Notes under the pieces: generated by a model | The model's database searches: none | What the model was told of the DNA's origin: nothing | Seen by the model: the letters and a program-made list of their open reading frames with translations, nothing else | Program-made: the position numbers and the translations under genes | Origin: Dethiobacter sp. | GTDB lineage: Bacteria > Bacillota_D > Dethiobacteria > Dethiobacterales > Dethiobacteraceae | Assembly (NCBI GenBank): GCA_018333395.1 | Contig: JAGXSQ010000021.1 | Span: 1-45,945 of the forward strand | Direction: 5' to 3' | DNA length: 45,945 bases | Shown here: one piece after another, positions 33,592-42,513 of the stretch | How the letters are laid out: every line of letters begins with the position of its first letter | How positions within the stretch are numbered: the stretch's first letter is position 1

Positions 33592-34683
33592 TCAACAAAT
33601 GGCTTTCTTGGTCTCAGGGTCAAATAACAGAGCTTTCTCCATATCAATCCTGCCCCAAACCTGATCGCCGATATCAGCTTTTAAAGCGTGAGCGGCATTT
33701 GCCTTTATTAATTTGCTCCCTACCTTCAGGGTGATCACCTGCTTGCGTTGCATGGCCTCAGAAACGTATACTTCCGCTTTAAAACCGACCGCCACTTTTT
33801 CCTTACAGATACTTATATCGGACGGCCTTAACCCCAGTAAAAACCTGTCCCGGCCAATGATGTTAGGATTATTTAACCACGCCTCCGGAACCGGCAGTTC
33901 GTTGCCCTCGAATTCTAAAACAAACCGTCCGTTTTCCCGATTCATGGCTACTTCCACCACATTGGTCGGGGGATCCCCGATAAAAGCAGCTACCTCTGAA
34001 CATTGGGGTTTATACAGTATTTCTTCCGGTTTACCAATTTGCTTCAGCTGACCCTCAAACAGGACTAAAATTCGATCCCCCATGGCCAAGGCTTCCTGGT
34101 AATCCGGCGTGGAATAAATCGTGGTTACACCTTTTCCCTTAACAAACTTTTTTAACTCTGCCCGCAGCCAGTGTCTTAAGGCAGCGTCTAAATGAGCGAT
34201 TGGTTCATCCATTAACAGCATGTTAGGTTTCTCCCTAACCAAGGCCCTAGCCAGCGCCACCCTCTGTTTCTGTCCTCCACTTAGCTGGTTCGTTTTCCTT
34301 TCCCATAATTGTTCTATCTTGAGCATTACCGTAACTTGCTCGATTAGCTCCTTGATCCGCTCCTCTTTATAACCTCCCCGTATTCGTAACGGATGGGCGA
34401 TATTCTCAAAAACTGTCAGATGCGGGTAAAGAGCGTAACCTTCAAAAGCCATGGAAACATCCCTGTCTTTGGGTTCGACTTCCGTGAACAGCCGCTCTCC
34501 GAAATAAATATCCCCGGCGCTCGTTTCCTCGAGGCCGGCAATTATTTTTAGCAACGTGGTTTTCCCCGCGCCTGGAGGACCTAAAACAACCATGAATTCT
34601 CCGCTGACACAATTAAAAGATACATCTTTTAATGCTTGGATGTGATGGTAATGCTTGGACATATTAGCGACTTTCAGAATCAT
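33592..34683 (-). CDS. ABC importer ATPase, MalK/UgpC type, lacking the switch histidine
   Basis: The 363-residue protein has an ABC domain with Walker A GPPGAGKTT near residue 36, a Q-loop region MAFEGYALYPHLTVFENIA, a canonical signature LSGGQKQRVALARAL, Walker B MLLMDEPIAHLD, and a C-terminal TOBE domain. The H-loop reads TTIYSTPDYQEALAM where the family has VTHDQ: the switch His is replaced by Pro. I chose the ATG at 34683 (GGAGG 7 bases upstream) over an adjacent GTG. It lies 22 bases after a second ATPase, so a heterodimer is likely. Confidence 0.93.
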   Translation of the reverse strand: MILKVANMSKHYHHIQALKDVSFNCVSGEFMVVLGPPGAGKTTLLKIIAGLEETSAGDIYFGERLFTEVEPKDRDVSMAFEGYALYPHLTVFENIAHPLRIRGGYKEERIKELIEQVTVMLKIEQLWERKTNQLSGGQKQRVALARALVREKPNMLLMDEPIAHLDAALRHWLRAELKKFVKGKGVTTIYSTPDYQEALAMGDRILVLFEGQLKQIGKPEEILYKPQCSEVAAFIGDPPTNVVEVAMNRENGRFVLEFEGNELPVPEAWLNNPNIIGRDRFLLGLRPSDISICKEKVAVGFKAEVYVSEAMQRKQVITLKVGSKLIKANAAHALKADIGDQVWGRIDMEKALLFDPETKKAIC

Positions 34684-34708
34684 CACCTTACCTCCTTACC
34701 TGCTTAGA

Positions 34709-35815
34709 TCAATTACCGGCCAAGATATTGTCTCCTTTTTGATCATTGAAGAACAATAACAGAGATTCAGGGAAATTCATCCCTACTTTGTCATTTATGC
34801 TGGCTTCAAAACTTTTGGGCGCTTCAATTAGCAGCTTGACACCATTAACCTGCACTGTTAGAACGTTGTACTCATCTAAAAACTCCACAAAGTCCACATT
34901 TCCCGTGACCTCTCTGTTGGTGGTATCATGGGAAATATCGATATGGTGCGGCCTGATGCCTAATTTGATCCGGGCCCCTCCCGCCATTCTTACCGCCTTT
35001 AAACTTCTGCTTTCCTTCAAGGGGATACTTGCTGCTAGGCCGTCTAAGGCTAAAGAAAAATTCCCTGCTTCATCAGTTATGGTTGCCGGTATAAAATTAA
35101 TGGGAGGATCGCCAACAAAGCTGGCTACAAAGGTATTGCTCGGATTATCCAATATTTCTGACCTGGTGCCGAGCTGCTGCAAGTAGCTGTCGTTCATGAC
35201 AGCAATACGATTCCCCATAGTTAGAGCTTCGAGCTGATCGTGCGTAACATAGATCATCGTAGTGTGCAACTCTCGCTGCAACCTGACTATCTCCTTGCGT
35301 AAATCCTGGCGCAGCATAATATCCAAATGGGATATGGGTTCGTCAAATAAAAACAAGTCCGGATCCCTGACAATGGCCCTGCCGATGCCCACTCTTTGTT
35401 TCTGCCCATCGCTTATATTGATCGGGAAACTGCCTGTCACATCGTGAAGTCTGAGCATCTCCATCGCCTTGCTTACTTTGTCGTTTATTTCCTGTTTACT
35501 CTTTTTGGCCATGATTAAGGGAAAGGCAATATTCTCAAACACCGTTAAATGCGGATATAGCGCATAATTTTCAAAGACCATGGCAATATTTCTTTGCTTT
35601 GGCGATAGGTCATTTACCAATCTCCCGCCAATATAGATCTCGCCTGAAGAAACAGTCTCCAACCCGGCAATCATGCGCATCACCGTACTCTTTCCGCATC
35701 CGGATGGTCCTAAGATGGAGAGAAATTCACCATCCCCAACTGACATGTTTATGTCCTTACAAGCCCGTACGTTCCCGAAGAACTTGCAGACATTTTTTAA
35801 GAGCACTTCGGCCAC
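34709..35815 (-). CDS. ABC importer ATPase, UgpC type, with degenerate signature motif
   Basis: The 368-residue protein has Walker A GPSGCGKST, MVFENYALYPHLTVFENIA, Walker B LFLFDEPISHLD, an intact switch histidine IYVTHDQLEALTMG and a C-terminal TOBE domain. Its signature is ISDGQKQRV and not LSGGQ. It is the first of two tandem, non-identical ATPase genes; paired ATPases (as GlpS/GlpT) occur in some CUT1 importers. It would energise the permeases at 38374-40151. GTG start at 35815 after GGGGAGGGA. Confidence 0.94.
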   Translation of the reverse strand: MAEVLLKNVCKFFGNVRACKDINMSVGDGEFLSILGPSGCGKSTVMRMIAGLETVSSGEIYIGGRLVNDLSPKQRNIAMVFENYALYPHLTVFENIAFPLIMAKKSKQEINDKVSKAMEMLRLHDVTGSFPINISDGQKQRVGIGRAIVRDPDLFLFDEPISHLDIMLRQDLRKEIVRLQRELHTTMIYVTHDQLEALTMGNRIAVMNDSYLQQLGTRSEILDNPSNTFVASFVGDPPINFIPATITDEAGNFSLALDGLAASIPLKESRSLKAVRMAGGARIKLGIRPHHIDISHDTTNREVTGNVDFVEFLDEYNVLTVQVNGVKLLIEAPKSFEASINDKVGMNFPESLLLFFNDQKGDNILAGN

Positions 35816-35842
35816 AAAAATCCCTCCCCGGCATAAATTAAG

Positions 35843-37291
35843 CTAGCTTCTATCAAGCGGGAAAATGGGACGCCTGACATTTTTAAAACTAAATCTTTCT
35901 AAATTGGAGGAAGTAACCCCCGGAGCATCTACCTCCACCCATCCCCTGGCAATACTGCCATAGGAGGACCTCCACTGAACCGCGCCTTTTACAACTAGAT
36001 ATTTTAACTGCTCCGGGTTAAAGCCTAGGCTGCGTAAAGCTTCCAAATCAAATGCGGGCACCCGATTAACGGTTAAAATCAAGATAATACCATTTATATC
36101 CACAACGGCTGTTTTACCCATGTTTACTTGCTCACCGGTTCTTTCACTGCAATAGCTCCCGTCGCTGATGCTTTTTACTACACCCTCTATATACACAGGG
36201 CTGCCGTGCTTATCATCCGTCTTGCCGCCCACAAATGCTTTGAAAACACCGCCGAGGCCCGATTTTTCGGCCATGCCCACCGCCTCGCGATCCCTGATAA
36301 TAATAGCGCACGAAGCAGTCTTTTGCTTGATCAGCTCTGCCAGCACAGCTGTCCCGTCGCCTGAAGACCCTGCTCCCACATTATCGCTGGAATCAACGAT
36401 GACGAAAGGATGTTCCGTGCTTTGCCGGGCTATTTTAAGGCCCGCGGCGACAGCCAGATTATTAAAAACAAAGTCTTGACGAATGGACCATATTTCCCTC
36501 TCGATTTCCTCGCTATATGCTTCGGCCAAATGACTGTCTCCATTCGTAGTTACCACTACGGCCATACCGGCCCATCTAATGTCTGCATAAGGAAACCCAC
36601 CGGCAACAGTCACATTAACCACGCCCTGGCGGCCTTCTATCTCGTGGGCCAACTGCATAATTTTCCTCATCGGGTCTTGATCAGTCAACAATCTTTGCAC
36701 CACAGGCATCATGGGCGGCTTCCTTAAAGCAGACACCGGATTTAGATCCTTTTGCATCGTGTGGAACAAAATTCTCACGGCGTCATAAGCGCGCTGATAA
36801 TAATCACAGTGGGGATACGTATCAAAGCCGACTAGACAGCGGCTTAAGGTCACCATTTCAGGGGATATATTGGCATGAAGATCCGTCGTGCAGATTACCG
36901 GTATATCGCCGGCCAGTTTGTCGCGCACTCTTTGGAGAAGGTATGCTTCCGCATCCTCATGTTTGTCAGTAACCATGGCCCCGTGAAGAACCAGTAGAAC
37001 TCCCTCCAGATCGCCTGTTAAACCCTGGCAAAGTTCGTCTACTATCTCTTCAAAGGTCCGGCTGTCCACCACACCTCCTGGTACTGCTTCAGCATAAACG
37101 GTAGGCACTATTTCTAAACAGTATTCCTGAGCGGCGTCCATAACTCCGCCCATGGAGCCCCGCGTGCCTTGATATCGCCGCCATATATCCGCTCCTCTTG
37201 CCAGAACACAGTTTTCAAACTCTCTCCGCGTTGTCGGCAGGCTGGAAAAAGTATTCGTCTCGTGAACTACTCCCCCGATAGCAATCCGCAT
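35843..37291 (-). CDS. M81 family (MlrC-like) metallopeptidase
   Basis: The 482-residue protein has the DUF1485/MlrC N-terminal domain: IAIGGVVHETNTFSSLPTT, VLLVLHGAMVTDKHEDAEAY, CTTDLHANISPEMV and GFDTYPHCDYYQRAYD, with the HET, HGA, DLHAN and YPH metal ligands. The C-terminal domain has IVDSSDNVGAGSSGDGT. Members include the microcystin hydrolase MlrC and many catabolic-operon enzymes of unknown substrate. It may open an amide or lactam of the imported compound. GGAGG precedes the ATG. Confidence 0.92.
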   Translation of the reverse strand: MRIAIGGVVHETNTFSSLPTTRREFENCVLARGADIWRRYQGTRGSMGGVMDAAQEYCLEIVPTVYAEAVPGGVVDSRTFEEIVDELCQGLTGDLEGVLLVLHGAMVTDKHEDAEAYLLQRVRDKLAGDIPVICTTDLHANISPEMVTLSRCLVGFDTYPHCDYYQRAYDAVRILFHTMQKDLNPVSALRKPPMMPVVQRLLTDQDPMRKIMQLAHEIEGRQGVVNVTVAGGFPYADIRWAGMAVVVTTNGDSHLAEAYSEEIEREIWSIRQDFVFNNLAVAAGLKIARQSTEHPFVIVDSSDNVGAGSSGDGTAVLAELIKQKTASCAIIIRDREAVGMAEKSGLGGVFKAFVGGKTDDKHGSPVYIEGVVKSISDGSYCSERTGEQVNMGKTAVVDINGIILILTVNRVPAFDLEALRSLGFNPEQLKYLVVKGAVQWRSSYGSIARGWVEVDAPGVTSSNLERFSFKNVRRPIFPLDRS

Positions 37292-37332
37292 AAAACTATC
37301 CTCCTTAGGCCGTGCGCCAGAAAGTCGCCAAA

Positions 37333-38334
37333 CTAAAGATTAATCGGCTGGTGGGTTTTCAAAGCTTCTTTTATGGCAAAGACAACTTGGTGAGATTTCA
37401 GTGCTTCACGGCCGCTCATAAAAGGTTCCCGATGATGAATAACCGAATCTACCACGCTCTTCATCGCGTTATACAAGTCTCCGCTTAATCCTGTCGGCAG
37501 CACCGGCCAATGGGTCAGGTCAGGCAATCTGTAGGTGTGCTCATCACATATTCTTAAACCGTTATTGGCGCCGTCGACAGAAGCTCCACCCTTGGTGCCG
37601 ACTAGGTTAAAACTGCAGTCCAGCGGCGCCGGCTGTGATGCGGCAGGCAGAACCCAGCTTGTATCGAGGGCTCCAATGGCGCCATTAGCAAACTTTATCG
37701 TGGCCACAACAGCATCCTCGGTGCCGATATCAGCACACTTTTTAATGATGCTTTCAGCATAAACTCTAACCGGTTTACTGCCATTATACCAGATCATCAG
37801 GTCAAGGTCGTGGATAGCGGTGGAAATCAAGAGATCCGTCCACGGACCGTAATGCTGCGCACCGGCAAAACTGCCGCTTCTTCTGGCAAAATAAGAGATG
37901 TGGTCCCCGAAATCACCGAGATCGCTTCTTCTCTTAACCTCTAAAAAGCGCGGATCCTGTCTGAGAATATAGTTAACGGCCATAAAGACGCCCTCTTTTT
38001 CCACCCCTTCTACAAGTGACTGGGACTCTTCCAGAGTAGGAGCCAGCGGTTTCTCCATGAGGATCTTTTTCCCCGCCTTGGCGAACAAAAGCCCTAACTC
38101 TTTGTGGTTCTCCTCGCGCGTACAGATAGAGACCAGCTCAAAGTCTTCACTGTCCAGCAGCTGTTCGGCATATTGATACCAGGGCACTCCAAAGGTCGCG
38201 GCAGCGCTCCGACCCCTTGATTCCGTCTGGTTAACCACAGCAACCAGTTCGGTTACGGGATACTCATGGTAAAACTGGGCGTGCAACTGCCCAAATCCAC
38301 CTGTACCGACAACTGCAGCTCTGATTTTTTTCAT
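37333..38334 (-). CDS. Gfo/Idh/MocA-family NAD(P)-dependent dehydrogenase
   Basis: The 333-residue protein starts IRAAVVGTGGFGQLHAQFYH, the Rossmann loop, and has ILMEKPLAPTLEES, the catalytic EKP motif, and AIHDLDLMIWYNGSKPVRVY for the active-site HDLD region. It oxidises or epimerises sugars, inositols or related polyols with NAD(P). The neighbours are a carbohydrate-type ABC importer, so the substrate is probably the imported solute. Confidence 0.94.
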   Translation of the reverse strand: MKKIRAAVVGTGGFGQLHAQFYHEYPVTELVAVVNQTESRGRSAAATFGVPWYQYAEQLLDSEDFELVSICTREENHKELGLLFAKAGKKILMEKPLAPTLEESQSLVEGVEKEGVFMAVNYILRQDPRFLEVKRRSDLGDFGDHISYFARRSGSFAGAQHYGPWTDLLISTAIHDLDLMIWYNGSKPVRVYAESIIKKCADIGTEDAVVATIKFANGAIGALDTSWVLPAASQPAPLDCSFNLVGTKGGASVDGANNGLRICDEHTYRLPDLTHWPVLPTGLSGDLYNAMKSVVDSVIHHREPFMSGREALKSHQVVFAIKEALKTHQPINL

Positions 38335-38373
38335 TTCTACATTTCCCTCCCGTTCATAATTACTTTTCCTAAA

Positions 38374-39204
38374 TTACTTAGTTTCCGCCCCAGTCATCAC
38401 CCTAGTTATTCTGCGGGAGAAAAGAATGGTGAGCAGAACCACCGGCAGCATGGCCAATACTGCCGCCGCCGCCAACTGCCCGATTTGAATATCAATCGTG
38501 CCCCTATACAAGCCTAGGGCCACCGTTAAGATCCTAACCTCCGCCGTAAAAATCAGCGGCGTAAAAAACTCTACCCAGGAAAGGACAAAGGCGTATAGAA
38601 AAGCCGCTGATATGCCAGGACGCATCACCGGCAGGTATATCCTGGTAAATAGCTGCACATGGTTGCACCCGTCCAGCTTAGCCGCTTGCTCCACTTCTTC
38701 CGGAGTCGCCTCTACAAAGGCCTTAAGCACCCAGATAATGAAGGGAGTTAAGAAGGCAGTGTACAGAATGATCAATCCAAACCGGGTATCATTTAACCCT
38801 GCGCCAACGAACATCACAAACAAGGGAATCATAAACAGCGCTACCGGTATTACATACACAGAGGATAAAGCATACAAAATATTCTTGCCCCCCGGCAGCC
38901 TGTTCCTGGACAGACCATAAGCCGCCGGTACGGCGATACAGATCACCAAGGCGGCAGCCCCGATGGAGACGAGGAAACTATTGATAATCGCTTCCATCAC
39001 GGGCACGATATGTCCAGGCTCCAACACGGTTTTATAATGCTCCAGAGTGATATAGGAAGGGAGAAAGTTTATCTGCCTAGTTCTAATATCGCGTTCATAT
39101 TGCAAACTGGTCAGGACAAGCGTATAAATGGGGAAAGCAACAATCAGAAAGACGAGGACAGCTTGCAAATAAATACTAATTTTACCTAATATTTTACCGA
39201 TCAT
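38374..39204 (-). CDS. Carbohydrate-type ABC transporter permease (MalG-like)
   Basis: The 276-residue protein has six hydrophobic segments and the EAA loop EEVEQAAKLDGCNHVQLFTR followed by IYLPVMRPGISAA. It is the second transmembrane subunit of a CUT1-type importer. Its ATG overlaps the stop of the upstream permease (ATGA). Confidence 0.95.
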   Translation of the reverse strand: MIGKILGKISIYLQAVLVFLIVAFPIYTLVLTSLQYERDIRTRQINFLPSYITLEHYKTVLEPGHIVPVMEAIINSFLVSIGAAALVICIAVPAAYGLSRNRLPGGKNILYALSSVYVIPVALFMIPLFVMFVGAGLNDTRFGLIILYTAFLTPFIIWVLKAFVEATPEEVEQAAKLDGCNHVQLFTRIYLPVMRPGISAAFLYAFVLSWVEFFTPLIFTAEVRILTVALGLYRGTIDIQIGQLAAAAVLAMLPVVLLTILFSRRITRVMTGAETK

Positions 39205-40151
39205 CCCGATACGCCTCCCTTGATAAACTTCCTCTGCAGTAAAGTGAAGGCCAGGATTGCCGCCAACTTAATTACCAGCAATATATAAGCAGCAGCTGAA
39301 GCGGAGCCCAGGGAAAAATGCCGGAAAGCTTCCATGTAGACAAAATAGTTTAAAATCCTGGTGCCTTCCATGCCGCCTGTTAAGACAAAAATGGTATCAA
39401 AAGACTTCATCGCCCAGGTCAGCTGCACGATGGATACCGGCAATAGCACCGGCATCGTCAACGGCAGGGTAATATGCCAAAACTGTTTCCATTTACTAGC
39501 TCCGTCCATATTGGCCGCATCATAAAGAGAAGCGGGTATATTTTGAATGCCGGCCAGTACAAATAAGGTTACAAAGGGCAAAAACCGCCAGATTTCGGCC
39601 ATGATGATAACATGCAGGGCAATGGCCGCATCAGCCATCCAGGCAAAAGTACCGCTGCCCAGACCAAGCTGATAAATGATCGCGTTCAGTATACCTGCTT
39701 CGGCGTGAAATATTTGTCCCCAGAGAACCCCGGCGACCACCGGAGGGATGGCCCAGGGCAGCAAAATGGTGGTTCTGAGCACATCTCTGCCAAAAAACTT
39801 CTGATTGAGCAAAAGAGCTATCCAAAAAGCAAGGCCTATGGTCGCAAAGACAATGACAAAAGCAAAATAAAGAGATCTCCAGATAGTAGCTCTGAACATA
39901 GGATCGGCTAGCAACCTGCGGTAGTTATCAAAGCCGACAAGCTCCTTTATGCTGAGCGTGGCCAGATCCACTTTGGAGAAACTGAATAATACCGTCAAGA
40001 TAGAGGGGTAAAGGTACATCCCTCCAACTATCAGCAGGGCTGGGAGCACCAAACAAAAGGCGAAGCGTATTTCCTTAGCTCTAAGCGTCCTGCCCATTAA
40101 TATCATAGGTAGCCTCAATTGGGATGACTTGCGTGCCCTAGGAGATGCCAT
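39201..40151 (-). CDS. Carbohydrate-type ABC transporter permease (MalF/UgpA-like)
   Basis: The 316-residue protein has an N-terminal hydrophilic stretch, six membrane helices and the EAA loop PASLYDAANMDGASKWKQFW followed by HITLPLTMPVL. It is the first transmembrane subunit of the importer. It lies 107 bases after the solute-binding protein gene, with a stable hairpin between them. Confidence 0.95.
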   Translation of the reverse strand: MASPRARKSSQLRLPMILMGRTLRAKEIRFAFCLVLPALLIVGGMYLYPSILTVLFSFSKVDLATLSIKELVGFDNYRRLLADPMFRATIWRSLYFAFVIVFATIGLAFWIALLLNQKFFGRDVLRTTILLPWAIPPVVAGVLWGQIFHAEAGILNAIIYQLGLGSGTFAWMADAAIALHVIIMAEIWRFLPFVTLFVLAGIQNIPASLYDAANMDGASKWKQFWHITLPLTMPVLLPVSIVQLTWAMKSFDTIFVLTGGMEGTRILNYFVYMEAFRHFSLGSASAAAYILLVIKLAAILAFTLLQRKFIKGGVSG

Positions 40152-40182
40152 AACCGCTCCCCCATCCTTTCAGCTTCATAAA

Positions 40183-40213
40183 GGGGGGAAGGAGACTGAA
40201 CCCCGTTCCCCCC
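40183..40213 (-). terminator. Hairpin between solute-binding protein and permease genes
   Basis: GGGGGGAA and TTCCCCCC pair over 8 bases with a 15-base loop, followed on the minus strand by CTTTATG. The U-tract is weak. Partial termination or RNA stabilisation after the binding-protein gene is typical in importer operons and would raise its level over the permeases. Confidence 0.5.
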
Positions 40214-40258
40214 AGCAAGAAATTTATTAATTGTAGGACGACCCTCACTAAACAAAAC

Positions 40259-41578
40259 TTACCTCAAGGCCTCTTCGATTCGCTTTACGGCGCTATTTAG
40301 CGCGTCCCTCGGAGTTTCACTTCGGTTCAAGGCCCGATGCATATGGTCTGCCAGGATGCTGGCCCACCTGCCGTAGTTTTCCGTTATATAGTTTTCAGCT
40401 GGGTATTGATAGGACTGCAGTACGGCCGGGGCAGTTGGATTATTGGCCACCACCGAGGGCTCCAAAAGCACTTCTTGATAGATGGGGAACCATCCGGTAG
40501 TTTCACCCATCTTTTTCTGGAATTCGAACGATGTTACCATCTCAATCCACTTCCATGCTTCTTCTTCATGCTTAGCAAACGTAGGAATGGACAGGAACTC
40601 GGATCCATCGGCATGAGCGCTGGTTTCCACGCTGAAATTGGGCGCAAAGCCAACATGGCCTTTTATCGCCGAATCTGCTCCTTGAGCTACGCCCACTAAA
40701 AACGGCCACGTGATAAACACACCCCTGGTGCCGCCCAAGAATGAAGGCGCGCAGTCAAATACCCAGGTGTAAGTCAGCGAAGCCGGATCGATGCATTTGT
40801 GAGTGTGCAGCAAGTCAACCATTTTTTCCAACGATACCACACACGCCTCAGAATTCATTAGTGGTTGTTCATCGTCAGTAATCAAATCTCCGCCATGCAT
40901 CTGGACAAGAGCCCTGTACAACCAAAGAAGATTTTCCCCAGCCCAGTTGTCAATAAAACCATAGTTCTTCACACCATTCTTATTAAAGGTCATCTTCTTG
41001 GCATACTCCAGGAAGGTATCATAGCTGTTTTTTTGCTCGTGCCACAGCGCCGGAGCTTCCGGATCGAGATCTCGTTCCACCATTAATTTTTTGTTCCAAA
41101 GCATGATCGGGCAGCCAATATGAATGGGGATGCCCACAACCTGCTTGAAGTAATGCCCCGACTTAGCAGCTTCCTCTACCAGCGTATGGCCGCCCGTACG
41201 CAGAGGGCTAGCATTAGCTCTTTCTGTCAGATCTTTCAGCCAACCCTGGGCACCCATGGGTGCAATTACCTCTGCGGAGGTAAAGATGGCATCCCAAGGA
41301 GAAGAACGGGCGGCAAACGCTGCGCTCAGCCTGTTACGCAGATCCATGGTAGTGATCTGTTCTAAACTGGGCTTGATACCATACTTTGCTTCATAATCAG
41401 CTGTCCAGGCATGCATGAACTCCAGATGAGACCCCAAAAGCAACCTTAGTTCTTTTTTTGCTTGCTCCTCCCTGGGGGCGCAGCCCAGTAGAAAACTAGG
41501 CAGATACAATAACGCCGCGCCTCCTGCACCCGCAAAAGCACTGTACTTTAGGAATTTTCTCCGATTAATCTTTTCCAC
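40259..41578 (-). CDS. Extracellular solute-binding lipoprotein with Tat signal
   Basis: The 439-residue protein starts MEKINRRKFLKYSAFAGAGG and continues through a hydrophobic stretch to SFLLGC, so it has a twin-arginine signal (NRRKFLK) and a lipobox cysteine near residue 33. The mature part is a family 1 (CUT1) binding protein with DAIFTSAEVIAPMGAQGW, GIPIHIGCPIMLWNKKLM and FLSIPTFAKHEEEAWKWIEM. It would be exported folded by the TatAC encoded in the same block. I prefer the GTG at 41578 (GAGGTGA 5 bases upstream); a GTG at 41596 would add six residues. The ligand is unknown. Confidence 0.94.
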   Translation of the reverse strand: MEKINRRKFLKYSAFAGAGGAALLYLPSFLLGCAPREEQAKKELRLLLGSHLEFMHAWTADYEAKYGIKPSLEQITTMDLRNRLSAAFAARSSPWDAIFTSAEVIAPMGAQGWLKDLTERANASPLRTGGHTLVEEAAKSGHYFKQVVGIPIHIGCPIMLWNKKLMVERDLDPEAPALWHEQKNSYDTFLEYAKKMTFNKNGVKNYGFIDNWAGENLLWLYRALVQMHGGDLITDDEQPLMNSEACVVSLEKMVDLLHTHKCIDPASLTYTWVFDCAPSFLGGTRGVFITWPFLVGVAQGADSAIKGHVGFAPNFSVETSAHADGSEFLSIPTFAKHEEEAWKWIEMVTSFEFQKKMGETTGWFPIYQEVLLEPSVVANNPTAPAVLQSYQYPAENYITENYGRWASILADHMHRALNRSETPRDALNSAVKRIEEALR

Positions 41579-41735
41579 ATTACTCACCTCTTTCACCTTT
41601 TTGGCTTCTCTTTTGTTAAAATACCCCTTTTTTCTGTTGCCGCAACCTTGCTTACTTGGTCCTGATGATCGTCACTCCTTCCCTTTCCAACCTAGACACG
41701 CAGGCTTTTTGCTTTCGCTAATTTCGCGAGCATCG

Positions 41736-42485
41736 TTAGCACATAAATCTACGGTCGTGACCCGGTATAATTGAAGAAGGACAATAAGCTTGAATCAGCG
41801 CCTTAGTTTTTCTCAAGCCGTACAACTGCTCTTCCGTATACCAGTGAGAAAAAGCGTTGTCGGCGAACCACTCACTTCTGGTCATGATGCTGTCGCCCAT
41901 GACAGCTGTTTTTTGACCTCCCTCGTCAATCAACACAGATACACTGCCCGGTGTGTGCCCGGGGGTATACAGCACCTTAACTCCCGCACAGAGTTCATAG
42001 ATACCATCGACTTCCACAACCGCGCGATAATTCTTGAGCTTGGCCTGTACATCTTCTGCCCCGTAAATGTCCCTTCCCAAAGACAGCTCATCTTTCCCCA
42101 CAACAATTTCACCACCGGAAAACATTCCTGTATTGGCACTGTGGTCATGATGCCAGTGAGAAACCACCACATAATCAATGCTGTCAAGAGTAAGTTTCCG
42201 CTCCTGCAAAGCTTTGGCCAACATACCGTAAAAGCCTATATGATGATTATTGGGGTCAATAAGGATATTTTTTTCTCCTCTAATCAAAACAGTGGTACAG
42301 ACCGGTAAAAACCCGAGGTTGCAATCCAAAAGCCCCGCGCGGTTCCCCGGCCCAACGCCCATGAATTGCTCTGCCTGATCCAGCGTTGCCTCTGGGCTCC
42401 CGCCGACGATATAGTATATTTCGTCATTAAACAGGCTGAATCTTAGGTTTATGGGCTGGATGATTACTTCTACCAAGTTTTTCAT
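41736..42485 (-). CDS. Metallo-beta-lactamase-fold hydrolase (lactonase-like)
   Basis: The 249-residue protein has the metal motif VVSHWHHDHSANTGMF near residue 110, LYTPGHTPGSVSVLIDEG near 170, MGDSIMTRSEWFAD and the final IIPGHDRR. This is the N-acyl homoserine lactonase-like branch of the MBL fold. In this context it is more likely to open a lactone or cyclic intermediate of the catabolic route than to act in quorum quenching. GGAGGGCGG precedes the ATG. Confidence 0.9.
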   Translation of the reverse strand: MKNLVEVIIQPINLRFSLFNDEIYYIVGGSPEATLDQAEQFMGVGPGNRAGLLDCNLGFLPVCTTVLIRGEKNILIDPNNHHIGFYGMLAKALQERKLTLDSIDYVVVSHWHHDHSANTGMFSGGEIVVGKDELSLGRDIYGAEDVQAKLKNYRAVVEVDGIYELCAGVKVLYTPGHTPGSVSVLIDEGGQKTAVMGDSIMTRSEWFADNAFSHWYTEEQLYGLRKTKALIQAYCPSSIIPGHDRRFMC

Positions 42486-42513
42486 CTAAACCGCCCTCCT
42501 TGTGTCGGTAAAG

